Assembly (NCBI RefSeq): GCF_963378095.1
Contig: NZ_OY726397.1
Coordinates: 4,774,001 to 4,838,000 of the forward strand
Source: Mycolicibacterium sp. MU0053
GTDB taxonomy: Bacteria; Actinomycetota; Actinomycetes; Mycobacteriales; Mycobacteriaceae
Length of the DNA: 64,000 bases
Direction of reading: 5' to 3'
Positions 10,094 through 17,432 of the stretch are shown here, one piece after another. A program made the position numbers and the translations under genes. Every line of letters starts with the position of its first letter. Position 1 is the first letter of the stretch. A model generated the notes under the pieces. It saw only the letters and a list, made by a program, of their open reading frames with translations, did no database searches and had not been told where the DNA came from.

Positions 10094-10723
10094 ATGGCCA
10101 TGCCCGACACCGGACAACCGTTGCAAGCGCTCGCACTGGTATGCAGCCTGAAACCCAGTCCGGCGCCCTCGAGTAGTGCGCTGATCGCCGAGCACGTCTT
10201 CGAACACCTGCGCGCCTCGGGAGTCGAGTGCGAGGCGGTCCGTTGCGTGGACTTCGATATTGCCCCCGGTGTCGAAACCGACATGGGCGGCAGCGATCAG
10301 TGGCCGTCGCTGCGGTCGAAGGTCCTCGCCGCGGACATTCTGTTGCTCAGTACCCCGGTGTGGCTGGGGCATCCCTCCAGCATCACGCAGCGGGTGTTGG
10401 AACGGCTGGATGCCGAATTGTCCAACACCGACGACGCCGGTCGACCGGTCCTCGCCGGCCGGGTCGCGATAGTCAGCGTCGTCGGTAACGAGGACGGTGC
10501 GCACAAGGTCATCGCCGACGTGCTGCAGGGACTCAACGATGTCGGGTACAGCGTTCCGGCGCAGGGCAGCACCTACTGGAACGGCCGGGCGATGGAGTCC
10601 GTGGACTACCAAGATCTCGATGAGGTGCCGCCGCCGGTGGCCTCGGCCACCGCTGCCGCCGCCCGTAACGCCGTGCACTTGGCCGGTCTGCTGCGACAGG
10701 CGAAATACCCCGCCTACCAATGA
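10094..10723 (+). CDS. Flavodoxin-fold / NADPH-dependent FMN reductase family protein
   Basis: 209-residue flavodoxin-like protein. The FMN phosphate loop is near CSLKPSPAPSSSALIAEHV, a second loop is STPVWLGHPSS, and AIVSVVGNEDGAH is a later strand-loop. It is expected to bind FMN and act as a quinone or azo-type reductase or flavodoxin in the cytoplasm. A second ATG lies two codons downstream of 10094, and either could be used. It sits within the stress-gene island and is followed 43 bases later by the UsfY-like gene. Confidence 0.8.
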   Translation: MAMPDTGQPLQALALVCSLKPSPAPSSSALIAEHVFEHLRASGVECEAVRCVDFDIAPGVETDMGGSDQWPSLRSKVLAADILLLSTPVWLGHPSSITQRVLERLDAELSNTDDAGRPVLAGRVAIVSVVGNEDGAHKVIADVLQGLNDVGYSVPAQGSTYWNGRAMESVDYQDLDEVPPPVASATAAAARNAVHLAGLLRQAKYPAYQ

Positions 10724-10765
10724 GTTTCATTCCCAATCAATGCACTCTCAGGAGAGGACAGAACA

Positions 10766-11077
10766 ATGGGTGACACAACTCATGACCCGGTCGATCATGC
10801 TCGCACCACCCGGCCGCGCGCCGGCGAGGCGATGAAGGATGGCAAGAACCTGCCGGGGCTGATCACGATGGGGCTCGGCGTGGCTGCGCTGGTCATCTGC
10901 CTGTTCCTGTTCGCGGCGGGGCACCCGACGGCCGGAATCGTGGCCGCCGTGGCGGCCGCGCTCCTCATGGGCGGCGCGCTGACCTGGATGTTCTTCACCC
11001 ACCGCCGGGTGAGCCGACTGCAGCACCAGTGGGCGGCCGAACATCCCGAGGCAGCCGAGCCGCCCAGGACAAGCTAG
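10766..11077 (+). CDS. usfY: UsfY-like small membrane protein
   Basis: 103-residue protein whose start MGDTTHDPVDHARTTRPRAGE matches the conserved N-terminus of mycobacterial UsfY, the protein encoded beside sigF. It has two predicted transmembrane segments (LITMGLGVAALVICLFLFAA and AAVAAALLMGGALTWMFF) and a charged C-terminus. An AGGAGAGG ribosome site precedes ATG 10766. No sigF, rsbW or rsbV is nearby, so this is a stand-alone paralogue. Its company suggests membership of the SigF regulon. Function is unknown. Confidence 0.8.
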   Translation: MGDTTHDPVDHARTTRPRAGEAMKDGKNLPGLITMGLGVAALVICLFLFAAGHPTAGIVAAVAAALLMGGALTWMFFTHRRVSRLQHQWAAEHPEAAEPPRTS

Positions 11078-11113
11078 CCGCTCGCCCCGCCGGCCAACTC
11101 ATCGCGAGGCGGC

Positions 11114-11257
11114 TCAGTCGGGCGGTTCCGGCACCTCGCCGGAGGATTCGGCGTCGGGGATGTCCTCGCTGGGCGTCTTGGCCGCCTCCTCGACGCGGCG
11201 ACGCTGCGCTTTGTCGTCATCGCCCTCGTCGTCATAGATTCCACGTCCGCGCGGCAT
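11114..11257 (-). CDS. Small acidic mycobacterial protein (MPRGRGIYDDE type)
   Basis: 47-residue protein starting MPRGRGIYDDEGDD and rich in Asp, Glu and Pro, with no membrane segment. Short proteins with this N-terminus occur across mycobacteria; the function is unknown. The ATG at 11257 has a GGAGGA ribosome site six bases upstream. A GGTT-N16-GGGTAT sequence resembling a SigF promoter lies about 45 bases upstream, which fits the stress-type neighbourhood. It is convergent to the UsfY-like gene. Confidence 0.72.
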   Translation of the reverse strand: MPRGRGIYDDEGDDDKAQRRRVEEAAKTPSEDIPDAESSGEVPEPPD

Positions 11258-11301
11258 GCATTCCTCCGTTGCTGGTCGTCTCGGACCCACCCCGTTCGGA
11301 C

Positions 11302-11327
11302 ATACCCTCCCACCGCGACCCTCAACC
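11302..11327 (-). promoter_or_regulatory. Candidate SigF promoter for the 11114-11257 gene
   Basis: Read on the minus strand, GGTT (11327-11324), a 16-base spacer and GGGTAT (11307-11302). The mycobacterial SigF consensus is GTTT-N15-17-GGGTAT, so the -10 is exact and the -35 is one base off. It lies about 45 bases upstream of the start codon at 11257. Confidence 0.5.
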
Positions 11328-11401
11328 ACGGCCCCGGTTTTGGTCCGCGCGCGCGCGGGCACTCTGTCCGCAGCACAGACAACGAACAAGGAGGTAGGAC
11401 C

Positions 11402-11659
11402 ATGCCGAACTCGTCGATCAAGAACGAGAAGCTGTACGAGGACCTGCGCGAAGACGGCAACTCCAAAGAGAAGGCGGCGCGGATCGCCAACGCCGCGGCG
11501 GCCCGTGGCACGTCCGCGGTCGGCCGTAAGGGCGGCAAGTCCGGATCGTACGAGGACTGGACGGTTCCCGAGCTCAAGAAGCGGGCCAAGGAACTCGGCA
11601 TGTCGGGTTACTCCGACCTGAACAAGGACAAGTTGGTCGCCAAGCTGCGCAACCACTGA
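11402..11659 (+). CDS. Small DUF7218/Rho-N-terminal-like protein
   Basis: 85-residue basic protein. The first half (SSIKNEKLYEDLREDGNSKEK, then ARIANAAAARG) is the short conserved module found in plasma-membrane-independent stress proteins of actinobacteria. The second half (YEDWTVPELKKRAKELGMSG, then YSDLNKDKLVAKLRNH) is a SAP/Rho-N-like helix-extended-loop-helix likely to bind nucleic acid. An excellent AAGGAGG site precedes ATG 11402. Role unknown; it probably belongs with the general stress genes around it. Confidence 0.8.
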   Translation: MPNSSIKNEKLYEDLREDGNSKEKAARIANAAAARGTSAVGRKGGKSGSYEDWTVPELKKRAKELGMSGYSDLNKDKLVAKLRNH

Positions 11660-11692
11660 TCCGTCCGGCGCACTATGACAGGAGGAGCCGCC

Positions 11693-11863
11693 ATGGCCCC
11701 CGAGGACGACAAGAAAACCGAATCCGACGTCGAACCCGACGACAAGGTGGCCCAGTCCCGGGCCGGAGAAGACGCGGACGGCGCCTACGTCGGTCAGGCG
11801 TCCTCCGACGACGATTTCGACAGCGGTGAGACCGGTGCCGAGGCGCGTTCCGGCCGCACCTGA
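11693..11863 (+). CDS. Small acidic hypothetical protein
   Basis: 56-residue, strongly acidic, probably disordered protein (MAPEDDKKTESDVEPDDKV, ending EARSGRT). ATG 11693 is preferred because ACAGGAGGAG ends six bases before it; an in-frame ATG at 11675 lies upstream of that site. It follows the Rho-N-like gene by 33 bases and is probably cotranscribed. No function recognised. Confidence 0.62.
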   Translation: MAPEDDKKTESDVEPDDKVAQSRAGEDADGAYVGQASSDDDFDSGETGAEARSGRT

Positions 11864-11867
11864 GCCG

Positions 11868-12626
11868 CTACCGGATGTCGACCACCAGCGGACGGTGATC
11901 GGACAGCAGTGCCGGCGGCGCCGCACATCCGGCGGCGCGCAGGTCGGGCGCGTCGGTCAGAATGTGATCCAACTGGTGCTGCGGCGCGTGGCCGGGGAAG
12001 GTGTGCGCGCTCGCCAGAGCCCGCATCCCGGACCACCGGCGCGCAGCGGCCGGCCCCAGGTTCAAATCGCCGATGAGGAGCCGGGGTCCGGGCAGCGCTT
12101 GCAGTTCCCGGACGAGGTGGCGCAATTGCCGGCGGTTGGAACCGGGAATGAACGACAGATGCGCGGTCGCCACGGACAGCGCTCCCAGCGGCGTGTCCAT
12201 CCTGGCGATCACCGCAGTGCGGGGCTCCTCGTCCACCATGGTGATCCGGTTGGGTCCGCGCAGGAACAGCGGCAGCCGCACCGGGATTCGCGGCAACCGC
12301 ACCACCCGCCAGTCGGTCACGGGGTATCGGCACAGCAGCGCGATGCCGTATGCCGCGGTGCCGGGTTGCTCGAGGCCGGTGGCCGCCATCCAGGTCGCTC
12401 CCGGGGTGCCGGCGATCGCGGCCACGAACCGGTGCGCCACCGCCCCCATCGCCTCCGCAGCCACCTGGGTGAGATCGATCCGGCCGGAACGGTGTTGGTG
12501 CAGATCCACCTCCTGCAACGCCAGCACGTCGGGATCGAGTTGTTGCACGCACGCCCGCAGTCGCTCGGGGTAGACACCGTCGCCGACGGTGCGGCCGTGC
12601 AGGATGTTGAATGTCGCAACCCTCAT
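11868..12626 (-). CDS. Endonuclease/exonuclease/phosphatase (EEP) family metal-dependent hydrolase
   Basis: 252-residue EEP-fold hydrolase (DNase I / sphingomyelinase / inositol phosphatase superfamily). The ordered motifs are TFNILHG (Asn), LQEVDLH (metal-binding Glu), ATAHLSFIPGSNRRQ, IGDLNLGPA (Asp and Asn) and LSDHRPLVVDI (catalytic Asp-His). No signal peptide is visible, so it is cytosolic. Substrate cannot be inferred. Its start overlaps the divergent nucleotidyltransferase gene by 16 bases, so their promoters must lie within each other's coding region. Confidence 0.86.
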   Translation of the reverse strand: MRVATFNILHGRTVGDGVYPERLRACVQQLDPDVLALQEVDLHQHRSGRIDLTQVAAEAMGAVAHRFVAAIAGTPGATWMAATGLEQPGTAAYGIALLCRYPVTDWRVVRLPRIPVRLPLFLRGPNRITMVDEEPRTAVIARMDTPLGALSVATAHLSFIPGSNRRQLRHLVRELQALPGPRLLIGDLNLGPAAARRWSGMRALASAHTFPGHAPQHQLDHILTDAPDLRAAGCAAPPALLSDHRPLVVDIR

Positions 12627-13243
12627 CGCTACCGACTACCCACCCGTCGGCGATCTCATGGCAGGACCCTGCCGTGACCCCGGAAAAGGAGGCGTTGCGC
12701 CAGGCCCTGCGCGGCGCCGCCTCGGCACTCAAAGATGGTGGTCCTCCGTTCGCGCTGGCCGGAAGCTACAGCCTATGGGCTTACGGCGCACCCGAACCGG
12801 TGCACGATGTGGACTTCGTGGTTGCCGAATCCGCCACCGAGGCCGCCGTCGCGACGCTGCGGGAGGCGGGTTTTGTCATCGAACGCCCGCCGGAGGACTG
12901 GCTTTTCAAGGCCCACCCGGACGGTGCCCCGGACGTCACCGTCGATGTTCTGCATCGGGTCAACGGTCGGCCGATCGGCGTCGAGGAACTCTCGGAAGCA
13001 CAGGAGCGTGATGTGCTGGCAATTCGCATGCCCGTGCTGCCACCCAGCGCAGTCCTGATCCAGAAACTGCGCGCGCTCGGTGAGCATGACTGTGACTTCG
13101 CCGCGCTGCTGCCGGCGACCCGGGCCGTCCGCGAACAGCTGGACTGGGACCGGATCGAGCGAGAAACCGTCGACAACCACTATGCCGCAGCATTTCTCAT
13201 GCTTACGGTGCGGTTGGGACTGCGCGTCAAGGATGAGGTGTGA
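12611..13243 (+). CDS. Nucleotidyltransferase-fold protein
   Basis: 210-residue protein with a minimal nucleotidyltransferase core: LAGSYSLWAYG (the G-S helix motif) followed by HDVDFVV, giving the D-x-D metal pair, and a later DVTVDVLH strand. Proteins of this type act as stand-alone or toxin-like nucleotidyltransferases; no antitoxin partner is seen. ATG 12611 has AGGA six bases upstream; a GTG at 12674 would remove the divergent overlap and is an alternative start. PhoU follows after one base. Confidence 0.75.
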   Translation: MSQPSSLPTTHPSAISWQDPAVTPEKEALRQALRGAASALKDGGPPFALAGSYSLWAYGAPEPVHDVDFVVAESATEAAVATLREAGFVIERPPEDWLFKAHPDGAPDVTVDVLHRVNGRPIGVEELSEAQERDVLAIRMPVLPPSAVLIQKLRALGEHDCDFAALLPATRAVREQLDWDRIERETVDNHYAAAFLMLTVRLGLRVKDEV

Positions 13244-13244
13244 G

Positions 13245-13913
13245 ATGCCCACGCGCAGCGCCTTCCGAAAACGTCTCGACGCGCTCACCGAGGACACCAG
13301 CGCCATGTGCGCCCTCGCCGGTTCCGTGATGGCGCAGGCGACCACGGCGTTACTGCGGTACGACGAATTCGACTCCGCCGCAATGCAGGACGATCTCGCC
13401 GAGCTGCACATGAAGCACCGCAAGGTGGAGAGATCGGCACTGGTGACGTTGGCCTGTGAGGCCCCGGTCGCCCGCGATCTGCGCTACGTGGTGTCCGCTT
13501 TGCACATCGCCTCGGACGCCGATCGGATGGGTGAACTCGCTGCGCATGTCGCGCGGACCGTGCATCGTCGTCGGCCCGCACCCGTGGTCACCGAGTCGGT
13601 GGCCGGCTACTTCGAAGCGATGGGCCGGCTGGTCGTCGACCTCGCCCACGCGGCGGCCGCCGTTGTTGTCGACGGCGATATCGTCCGCGCCGACCGGATC
13701 CGGCAGACCGACGACTCCGTCGACGAGTTGCATCGGCGACTGTTCGCGGTCTTGATGAGCCGGGATTGGGACGGTGGCGTACAGCAGGCCGTCGACCTGA
13801 TCCTGCTGGGCAGGTTCTACGAGCGGTTCGGTGACCACGCCACCGCGATTGCGGATTGGATCGAGTTTCGCACCACCGGAAACAGCCCGTTGCGTGGCGA
13901 CACCGCCTGCTGA
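13245..13913 (+). CDS. phoU: PhoU-family phosphate signalling regulator
   Basis: 222-residue all-helical protein with two PhoU repeats. Each has the acidic metal-binding pattern typical of the family (HRKVERSALVTLACEAPVARDLR in the first; DDSVDELHRRLF and FYERFGDHATAIADW in the second). PhoU proteins restrain PhoR/PstSCAB signalling and influence persistence. There is no pst operon here, and mycobacteria usually have two PhoU copies elsewhere, so this may be an extra, specialised member. It starts one base after the nucleotidyltransferase stop, with GAGGTG as ribosome site, so the two are probably cotranscribed. Confidence 0.85.
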   Translation: MPTRSAFRKRLDALTEDTSAMCALAGSVMAQATTALLRYDEFDSAAMQDDLAELHMKHRKVERSALVTLACEAPVARDLRYVVSALHIASDADRMGELAAHVARTVHRRRPAPVVTESVAGYFEAMGRLVVDLAHAAAAVVVDGDIVRADRIRQTDDSVDELHRRLFAVLMSRDWDGGVQQAVDLILLGRFYERFGDHATAIADWIEFRTTGNSPLRGDTAC

Positions 13914-14026
13914 TGCGGGCTGCTCTCGTCGGCCATGTTTAGGCAGAACCGGATCGAGGAACCCCACGCCCACGAGCCGTTTCTGGGCTTGTGGACAAAT
14001 CGTAGAGATCCGCGGGAGGAGTGCAT

Positions 14027-14260
14027 ATGGCCGACAACAGCGGTCCGCAAGAAGGCATCAAGGGCATCGTCGAGGACGCAAAAGGCAAGGCCAAGGAAGC
14101 GGTCGGCACGGTGACCGGTCGTGACGACCTCACCAAGGAGGGCAAGGCCCAGCAGGACAAGGCCGACGCTCAGCGCGACGTCGCGCAGAAGGAGGCCGAA
14201 GCCGAGTCGGCGCGCGGGGCCGCGAAGGCCGCCGAGAAGCGCCAAGAGGCCGAGCAGTAA
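14027..14260 (+). CDS. CsbD-like / MBP-1 family stress protein (copy 2)
   Basis: 77-residue paralogue of the protein at 9742, sharing KGKAKE, VTGRDDL and the tail QQDKADAQRDVAQKEAEAES. ATG 14027 is chosen because GGGAGGA ends at 14020; a GTG at 14021 directly abuts that site. Upstream, GTTT near 13938 followed 16 bases later by AGGAAC is a weak SigF-like promoter. It is followed by a 17-bp perfect hairpin terminator. The two copies flank the small-protein island, suggesting local duplication. Confidence 0.85.
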   Translation: MADNSGPQEGIKGIVEDAKGKAKEAVGTVTGRDDLTKEGKAQQDKADAQRDVAQKEAEAESARGAAKAAEKRQEAEQ

Positions 14261-14280
14261 TTCGGACCCGGCAACCAGCC

Positions 14281-14319
14281 CCATTGAAGGCCCGGCTCAC
14301 CCAGCCGGGCCTTCAATGG
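14281..14319 (+). terminator. Strong hairpin terminator after CsbD copy 2
   Basis: A perfect 17-bp inverted repeat: arms 14281-14297 (CCATTGAAGGCCCGGCT) and 14303-14319, with loop CACCC. It lies 20 bases after the stop, with no U-run. It ends 16 bases before the next start codon. Confidence 0.8.
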
Positions 14320-14335
14320 CTTCCGGGAGGAGAAC

Positions 14336-14683
14336 ATGAGCGACAACCCAGCAACCGCGCCCGCCCCGCACCCCTCGGCCGCCAACCCCGTTCGTAATTG
14401 GGTACTGGCGCTGAGCACCCTGCTGGGCGCCGCCGCGGTGGTGATCTTCGCGTTCGTCCAGGTGATGGGGACGGCGGGCTGCAGTAGCGATCAAACGTGC
14501 CCGCGGCCGGGTTTCGGCGAGTTGGGCTTCACCGTGCTGGTGTACGGCGCGCCCGCCGTCGCGGTGGCTGCGATAGCGCTGTCCTTCGTCACCGCCCGCA
14601 AGCCGTACGGTCACTGGGTCCCGATCGGCGCGTGGGTGCTCATTCTGCTGGCCTTCGGCGTGCTGGCGCTGACGTTCCCCTAG
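14336..14683 (+). CDS. Small membrane protein, function unknown
   Basis: 115-residue protein with a Pro/Ala-rich N-terminus and three predicted transmembrane segments (VLALSTLLGAAAVVIFAFVQ, LGFTVLVYGAPAVAVAAIAL, VPIGAWVLILLAFGVLALTF). The first external loop holds two cysteines (GCSSDQTC) that could pair outside the membrane. A GGGAGGAG ribosome site precedes ATG 14336. No family is recognised; similar short proteins are found in mycobacteria. Confidence 0.7.
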   Translation: MSDNPATAPAPHPSAANPVRNWVLALSTLLGAAAVVIFAFVQVMGTAGCSSDQTCPRPGFGELGFTVLVYGAPAVAVAAIALSFVTARKPYGHWVPIGAWVLILLAFGVLALTFP

Positions 14684-14790
14684 GTGCGCTGGGTGCGCGT
14701 CACCGGGCCTGCCGGGCACTCGTCGGCGATAGTGATCGAACTGTTATGCATGCAGGTCAGCGGGCCGAATACGGCGATTCAGGAGCGCTT

Positions 14791-14806
14791 GTTACTCGTC
14801 AGTAAC
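14791..14806. promoter_or_regulatory. Palindromic operator candidate upstream of the hydrolase gene
   Basis: Perfect inverted repeat GTTACT-CGTC-AGTAAC, about 35 bases before ATG 14841. TTACT-N4-AGTAA palindromes are typical of TetR-family operators at mycobacterial lipid-metabolism genes. No TetR gene is adjacent, so the regulator would be encoded elsewhere. Confidence 0.5.
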
Positions 14807-14840
14807 CCGGCTGGCAGGAGGGGCGGCTATCGTCGCGCAC

Positions 14841-15719
14841 ATGGACCAAGTTCGTTACCTCGACCTGCATGGCGACCGCATCGCCTACCGGGATTCCGGT
14901 GACGCGGGCGGAGCCGAGACACTCCTGCTCGTCCACGGCATGTCGGGTAGTTCCGCGACGTGGCGCGACATCATGCCCGCGCTGGCCGAGGGGCGCCGCG
15001 TCGTGGCTCCCGACCTGCTCGGCCACGGACAATCCGACAAGCCGCGCGGCGACCACTCGCTGAGCGCATCGGCGGTGTGGCTGCGCGACTTTCTCGACGC
15101 GCTCAAGATCGCGCGGGTCACCCTCGTCGGGCACTCGCTCGGCGGCGGGATAGGGATGCAGTTCGCCCACCAGCACCGCGACCGCTGCGATCGGGTGATC
15201 CTGATCGGCTCCGGCGGGCTGGGCCGGGAGCCGAGTTGGATGCTGCGAGCACTGGCCGCCCCGGGTGCCGAATACCTGCTCCCGGCGGTGACGCCCAGGC
15301 CGGTGCTGACCGCAGGCAACGTCGTGCGCGGCTGGCTTGCCGGCGCCGGCGTGCGCTCGCAACGCGGAGCGCAACTGTGGAGCGCCTATTCCAAGCTTTC
15401 GGATGCCGACACCCGCCACGCCGTCCTGAGCACCGTGCGCTCGGCCGCGGACGTCCGCGGCCAAGCCGCGGCGAGCGCGCTCGACCGCCCGCAGCCGTCG
15501 TCGCAAATGCCGGTGCTACTGCTGTGGGGTGAGCAGGACCCCGTCGTCCCCGTCGCGGACGGGCACGCCGCACACCAAGTCCTGCCCAACAGCCGGCTGG
15601 AGGTGCTGCCCGCGGCGGGCCACGCACCGCACGTCGAAGTCCCCGATGAGGTGGTCGACCTCATCGAGGACTTTCTCGCCACTACCGAGCGGCGATCGGT
15701 GATGCTGACCCGCTGCTAG
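14841..15719 (+). CDS. Alpha/beta-hydrolase
   Basis: 292-residue alpha/beta-hydrolase. The oxyanion region is LLLVHGMSGSSATW, the nucleophile elbow is GHSLGGG (Ser), the acid lies in LLLWGEQDPVVPV (Asp), and the His is in AAGHAPHVE. It resembles the mycobacterial Rv2715-type hydrolases. The substrate is probably a lipid ester or a meta-cleavage-type compound, but this is not shown. A TetR-like palindrome lies just upstream, suggesting repression relieved by a lipid ligand. Confidence 0.87.
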   Translation: MDQVRYLDLHGDRIAYRDSGDAGGAETLLLVHGMSGSSATWRDIMPALAEGRRVVAPDLLGHGQSDKPRGDHSLSASAVWLRDFLDALKIARVTLVGHSLGGGIGMQFAHQHRDRCDRVILIGSGGLGREPSWMLRALAAPGAEYLLPAVTPRPVLTAGNVVRGWLAGAGVRSQRGAQLWSAYSKLSDADTRHAVLSTVRSAADVRGQAAASALDRPQPSSQMPVLLLWGEQDPVVPVADGHAAHQVLPNSRLEVLPAAGHAPHVEVPDEVVDLIEDFLATTERRSVMLTRC

Positions 15720-15722
15720 GAA

Positions 15723-15869
15723 TCAGTAGGCGATGAACAGGATTTCGTCGCGGCTGTACTCGTGCTCCGGATGGTTCGCCGCCAGGTGCTTCTGGGTCTT
15801 CTCGACCAAGTCGTCCTCGTCGGTCCCGACGATGGACTCTCCGCACGGACAGTTCAGGTGAGTCTTCAT
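15723..15869 (-). CDS. DUF1059 small protein
   Basis: 48-residue protein, read on the minus strand from ATG 15869 as MKTHLNCPCGESIVGTDEDD and so on, ending RDEILFIAY. The Cys-Pro-Cys-Gly near the N-terminus and two His in KHLAANHPEH suggest a treble-clef-like zinc site, as in DUF1059 proteins. It is convergent to the hydrolase, with its stop four bases beyond that gene's end. Function unknown. Confidence 0.78.
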   Translation of the reverse strand: MKTHLNCPCGESIVGTDEDDLVEKTQKHLAANHPEHEYSRDEILFIAY

Positions 15870-15950
15870 GCGTACAGGTCTACCTCACCGCGGCAATCTG
15901 CGGTAGACACGGAGGCGCCCGGCCGAACACCGACAGGACGGTGATCCACT

Positions 15951-17246
15951 ATGTGGGATTTCGGAACCGACCCCGAGTACCAGGAAAAGCTCGATTGGGT
16001 CGACGAGTTCATCCGTTCCGAGGTCGAACCGCTGGACTTCCTGCCGCTGGACCCCTACGACAAATGGAACCCGGTGGTGATGGCCGCGCTGCGGCCGCTG
16101 CAGCAGCAGGTCCGCGACCACGGGTTGTGGGCGGCGCACCTGACCCCGGAATTAGGAGGGCAAGGCTACGGGCAGGTGAAGCTCGCTTTGCTCAACGAGA
16201 TCCTGGGGCGTTCCCGGTGGGCGCCGTCGGTGTTCGGCTGCCAGGCGCCGGACTCGGGCAACGCCGAAATCCTGGCGCTGTTCGGCACCGACGATCAGCG
16301 GCGGCGCTACCTGCAACCGCTGCTCGACGGCGAGATCAGCTCCTGCTATTCGATGACCGAACCGCAGGGCGGCTCCGATCCGGGCCTGTTCGTCACCCGC
16401 GCCGAACGGGACGGCGGATCGTGGGTGATCAACGGCGAGAAGTGGTTTTCCTCCCACGCCCGCCATGCCAGCTTCTTCATCGTCATGGCCGTCACCAACC
16501 CGGCTGCGCGCACCCGCGACAAGATGTCCCTGTTCATCGTGCCGGCCGAAACCCCGGGCATCGAGATCGTCCGCAATGTCGGAGTCGGATCGGAATCCGC
16601 CGACCACGGCACCCACGGTTATGTGCGCTACACCGATGTCCGCGTGCCGCTGGACCATGTGCTCGGCGGTGAGGGCCAGGCCTTCGCGATTGCCCAGACC
16701 CGGCTCGGCGGCGGCCGGATCCACCACGCGATGCGCACCATCGCGTTGGCCCGCCGCGCCTTCGACATGATGTGCGAGCGCGCGGTGTCGCGGCAGACCC
16801 GACAGGGTCCGCTGGCGAACTTCCAACTGACGCAGGAGAAGATCGCCGACAGTTGGATCGAGATCGAGCAGTTCCGGTTGCTGGTGCTGCGCACCGCGTG
16901 GTTGATCGACAAGCATCACGACTATCAGTTGGTGCGGCGCGACATCGCCGCGGTGAAGGTCGCGATGCCGGGCGTGCTGCACGCCGTGGTGCAACGCGCG
17001 ATGCATCTGCACGGCGCGCTCGGGGTCTCCAACGAGATGCCGTTCGTCAAGATGATGGTGGCCGCCCAGTCGCTGGCCATCGCCGACGGCCCCACCGAGG
17101 TGCACAAGCTGACGCTGGCGCGCCGAACCCTCAAGGAGTACGAGCCCGTCGACACCATGTTCCCGTCGGCGCACCTTCCGACCCGCCGCGCGGAGGCGCA
17201 GGCCCGGCTGGCCGAGCGCCTCGAGATCGAGGCCGCCGAACTGTAA
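15951..17246 (+). CDS. Acyl-CoA dehydrogenase
   Basis: 431-residue flavoprotein of the acyl-CoA dehydrogenase family. The FAD/substrate motif CYSMTEPQGGSDP, the middle beta-domain GEKWFSSHA, and the C-terminal helices with MHLHGALGVSNE and IADGPTEVHKLTLARRTL are all present. Longer than short-chain enzymes (about 380) and similar to the ACAD10/11-like and bacterial branched-substrate group; exact chain specificity is not predictable. It would introduce a 2,3-double bond into an acyl-CoA and pass electrons to ETF. No ETF or hydratase gene is in the same operon. Confidence 0.9.
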   Translation: MWDFGTDPEYQEKLDWVDEFIRSEVEPLDFLPLDPYDKWNPVVMAALRPLQQQVRDHGLWAAHLTPELGGQGYGQVKLALLNEILGRSRWAPSVFGCQAPDSGNAEILALFGTDDQRRRYLQPLLDGEISSCYSMTEPQGGSDPGLFVTRAERDGGSWVINGEKWFSSHARHASFFIVMAVTNPAARTRDKMSLFIVPAETPGIEIVRNVGVGSESADHGTHGYVRYTDVRVPLDHVLGGEGQAFAIAQTRLGGGRIHHAMRTIALARRAFDMMCERAVSRQTRQGPLANFQLTQEKIADSWIEIEQFRLLVLRTAWLIDKHHDYQLVRRDIAAVKVAMPGVLHAVVQRAMHLHGALGVSNEMPFVKMMVAAQSLAIADGPTEVHKLTLARRTLKEYEPVDTMFPSAHLPTRRAEAQARLAERLEIEAAEL

Positions 17247-17300
17247 CTTCCCCCCTTCCACCGCCCCCTCCCACCGCCCCCCTTCCACCGCCCCCCTCCC
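17246..17300 (+). repeat. Pyrimidine-rich degenerate tandem repeat
   Basis: Four imperfect copies of a 13-15 base unit resembling CCCCCTTCCACCGC, starting at the acyl-CoA dehydrogenase stop. The strand is almost purine-free. No coding potential. Confidence 0.7.
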
Positions 17301-17303
17301 AGC

Positions 17304-17363
17304 GCGAGCGGGCGTGTTCCCGGCCGACACGCCGGGTGTTTGGCCGGGATCGCGCACGCTCGC
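17304..17363. repeat. 60-bp dispersed palindromic (REP-like) element, copy A
   Basis: Begins GCGAGCG and ends CGCTCGC, and is an imperfect palindrome across its length. Its reverse complement matches the element at 18777-18836 at 56 of 60 positions. The fold gives a long GC-rich stem-loop, probably a terminator or mRNA-stabilising hairpin downstream of the acyl-CoA dehydrogenase. Confidence 0.8.
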
Positions 17364-17432
17364 CGCGCACTGGCGGGGTAGGTGTGGCACGCTTGCCGCC
17401 GTCATGCGTGCCACGAGTCCACCTCCGCTTCG

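Noticed and set aside
14684..14840. Possible tRNA or riboswitch before the hydrolase gene
   Set aside because: No cloverleaf or known riboswitch core could be traced; only the TetR-type palindrome is convincing.
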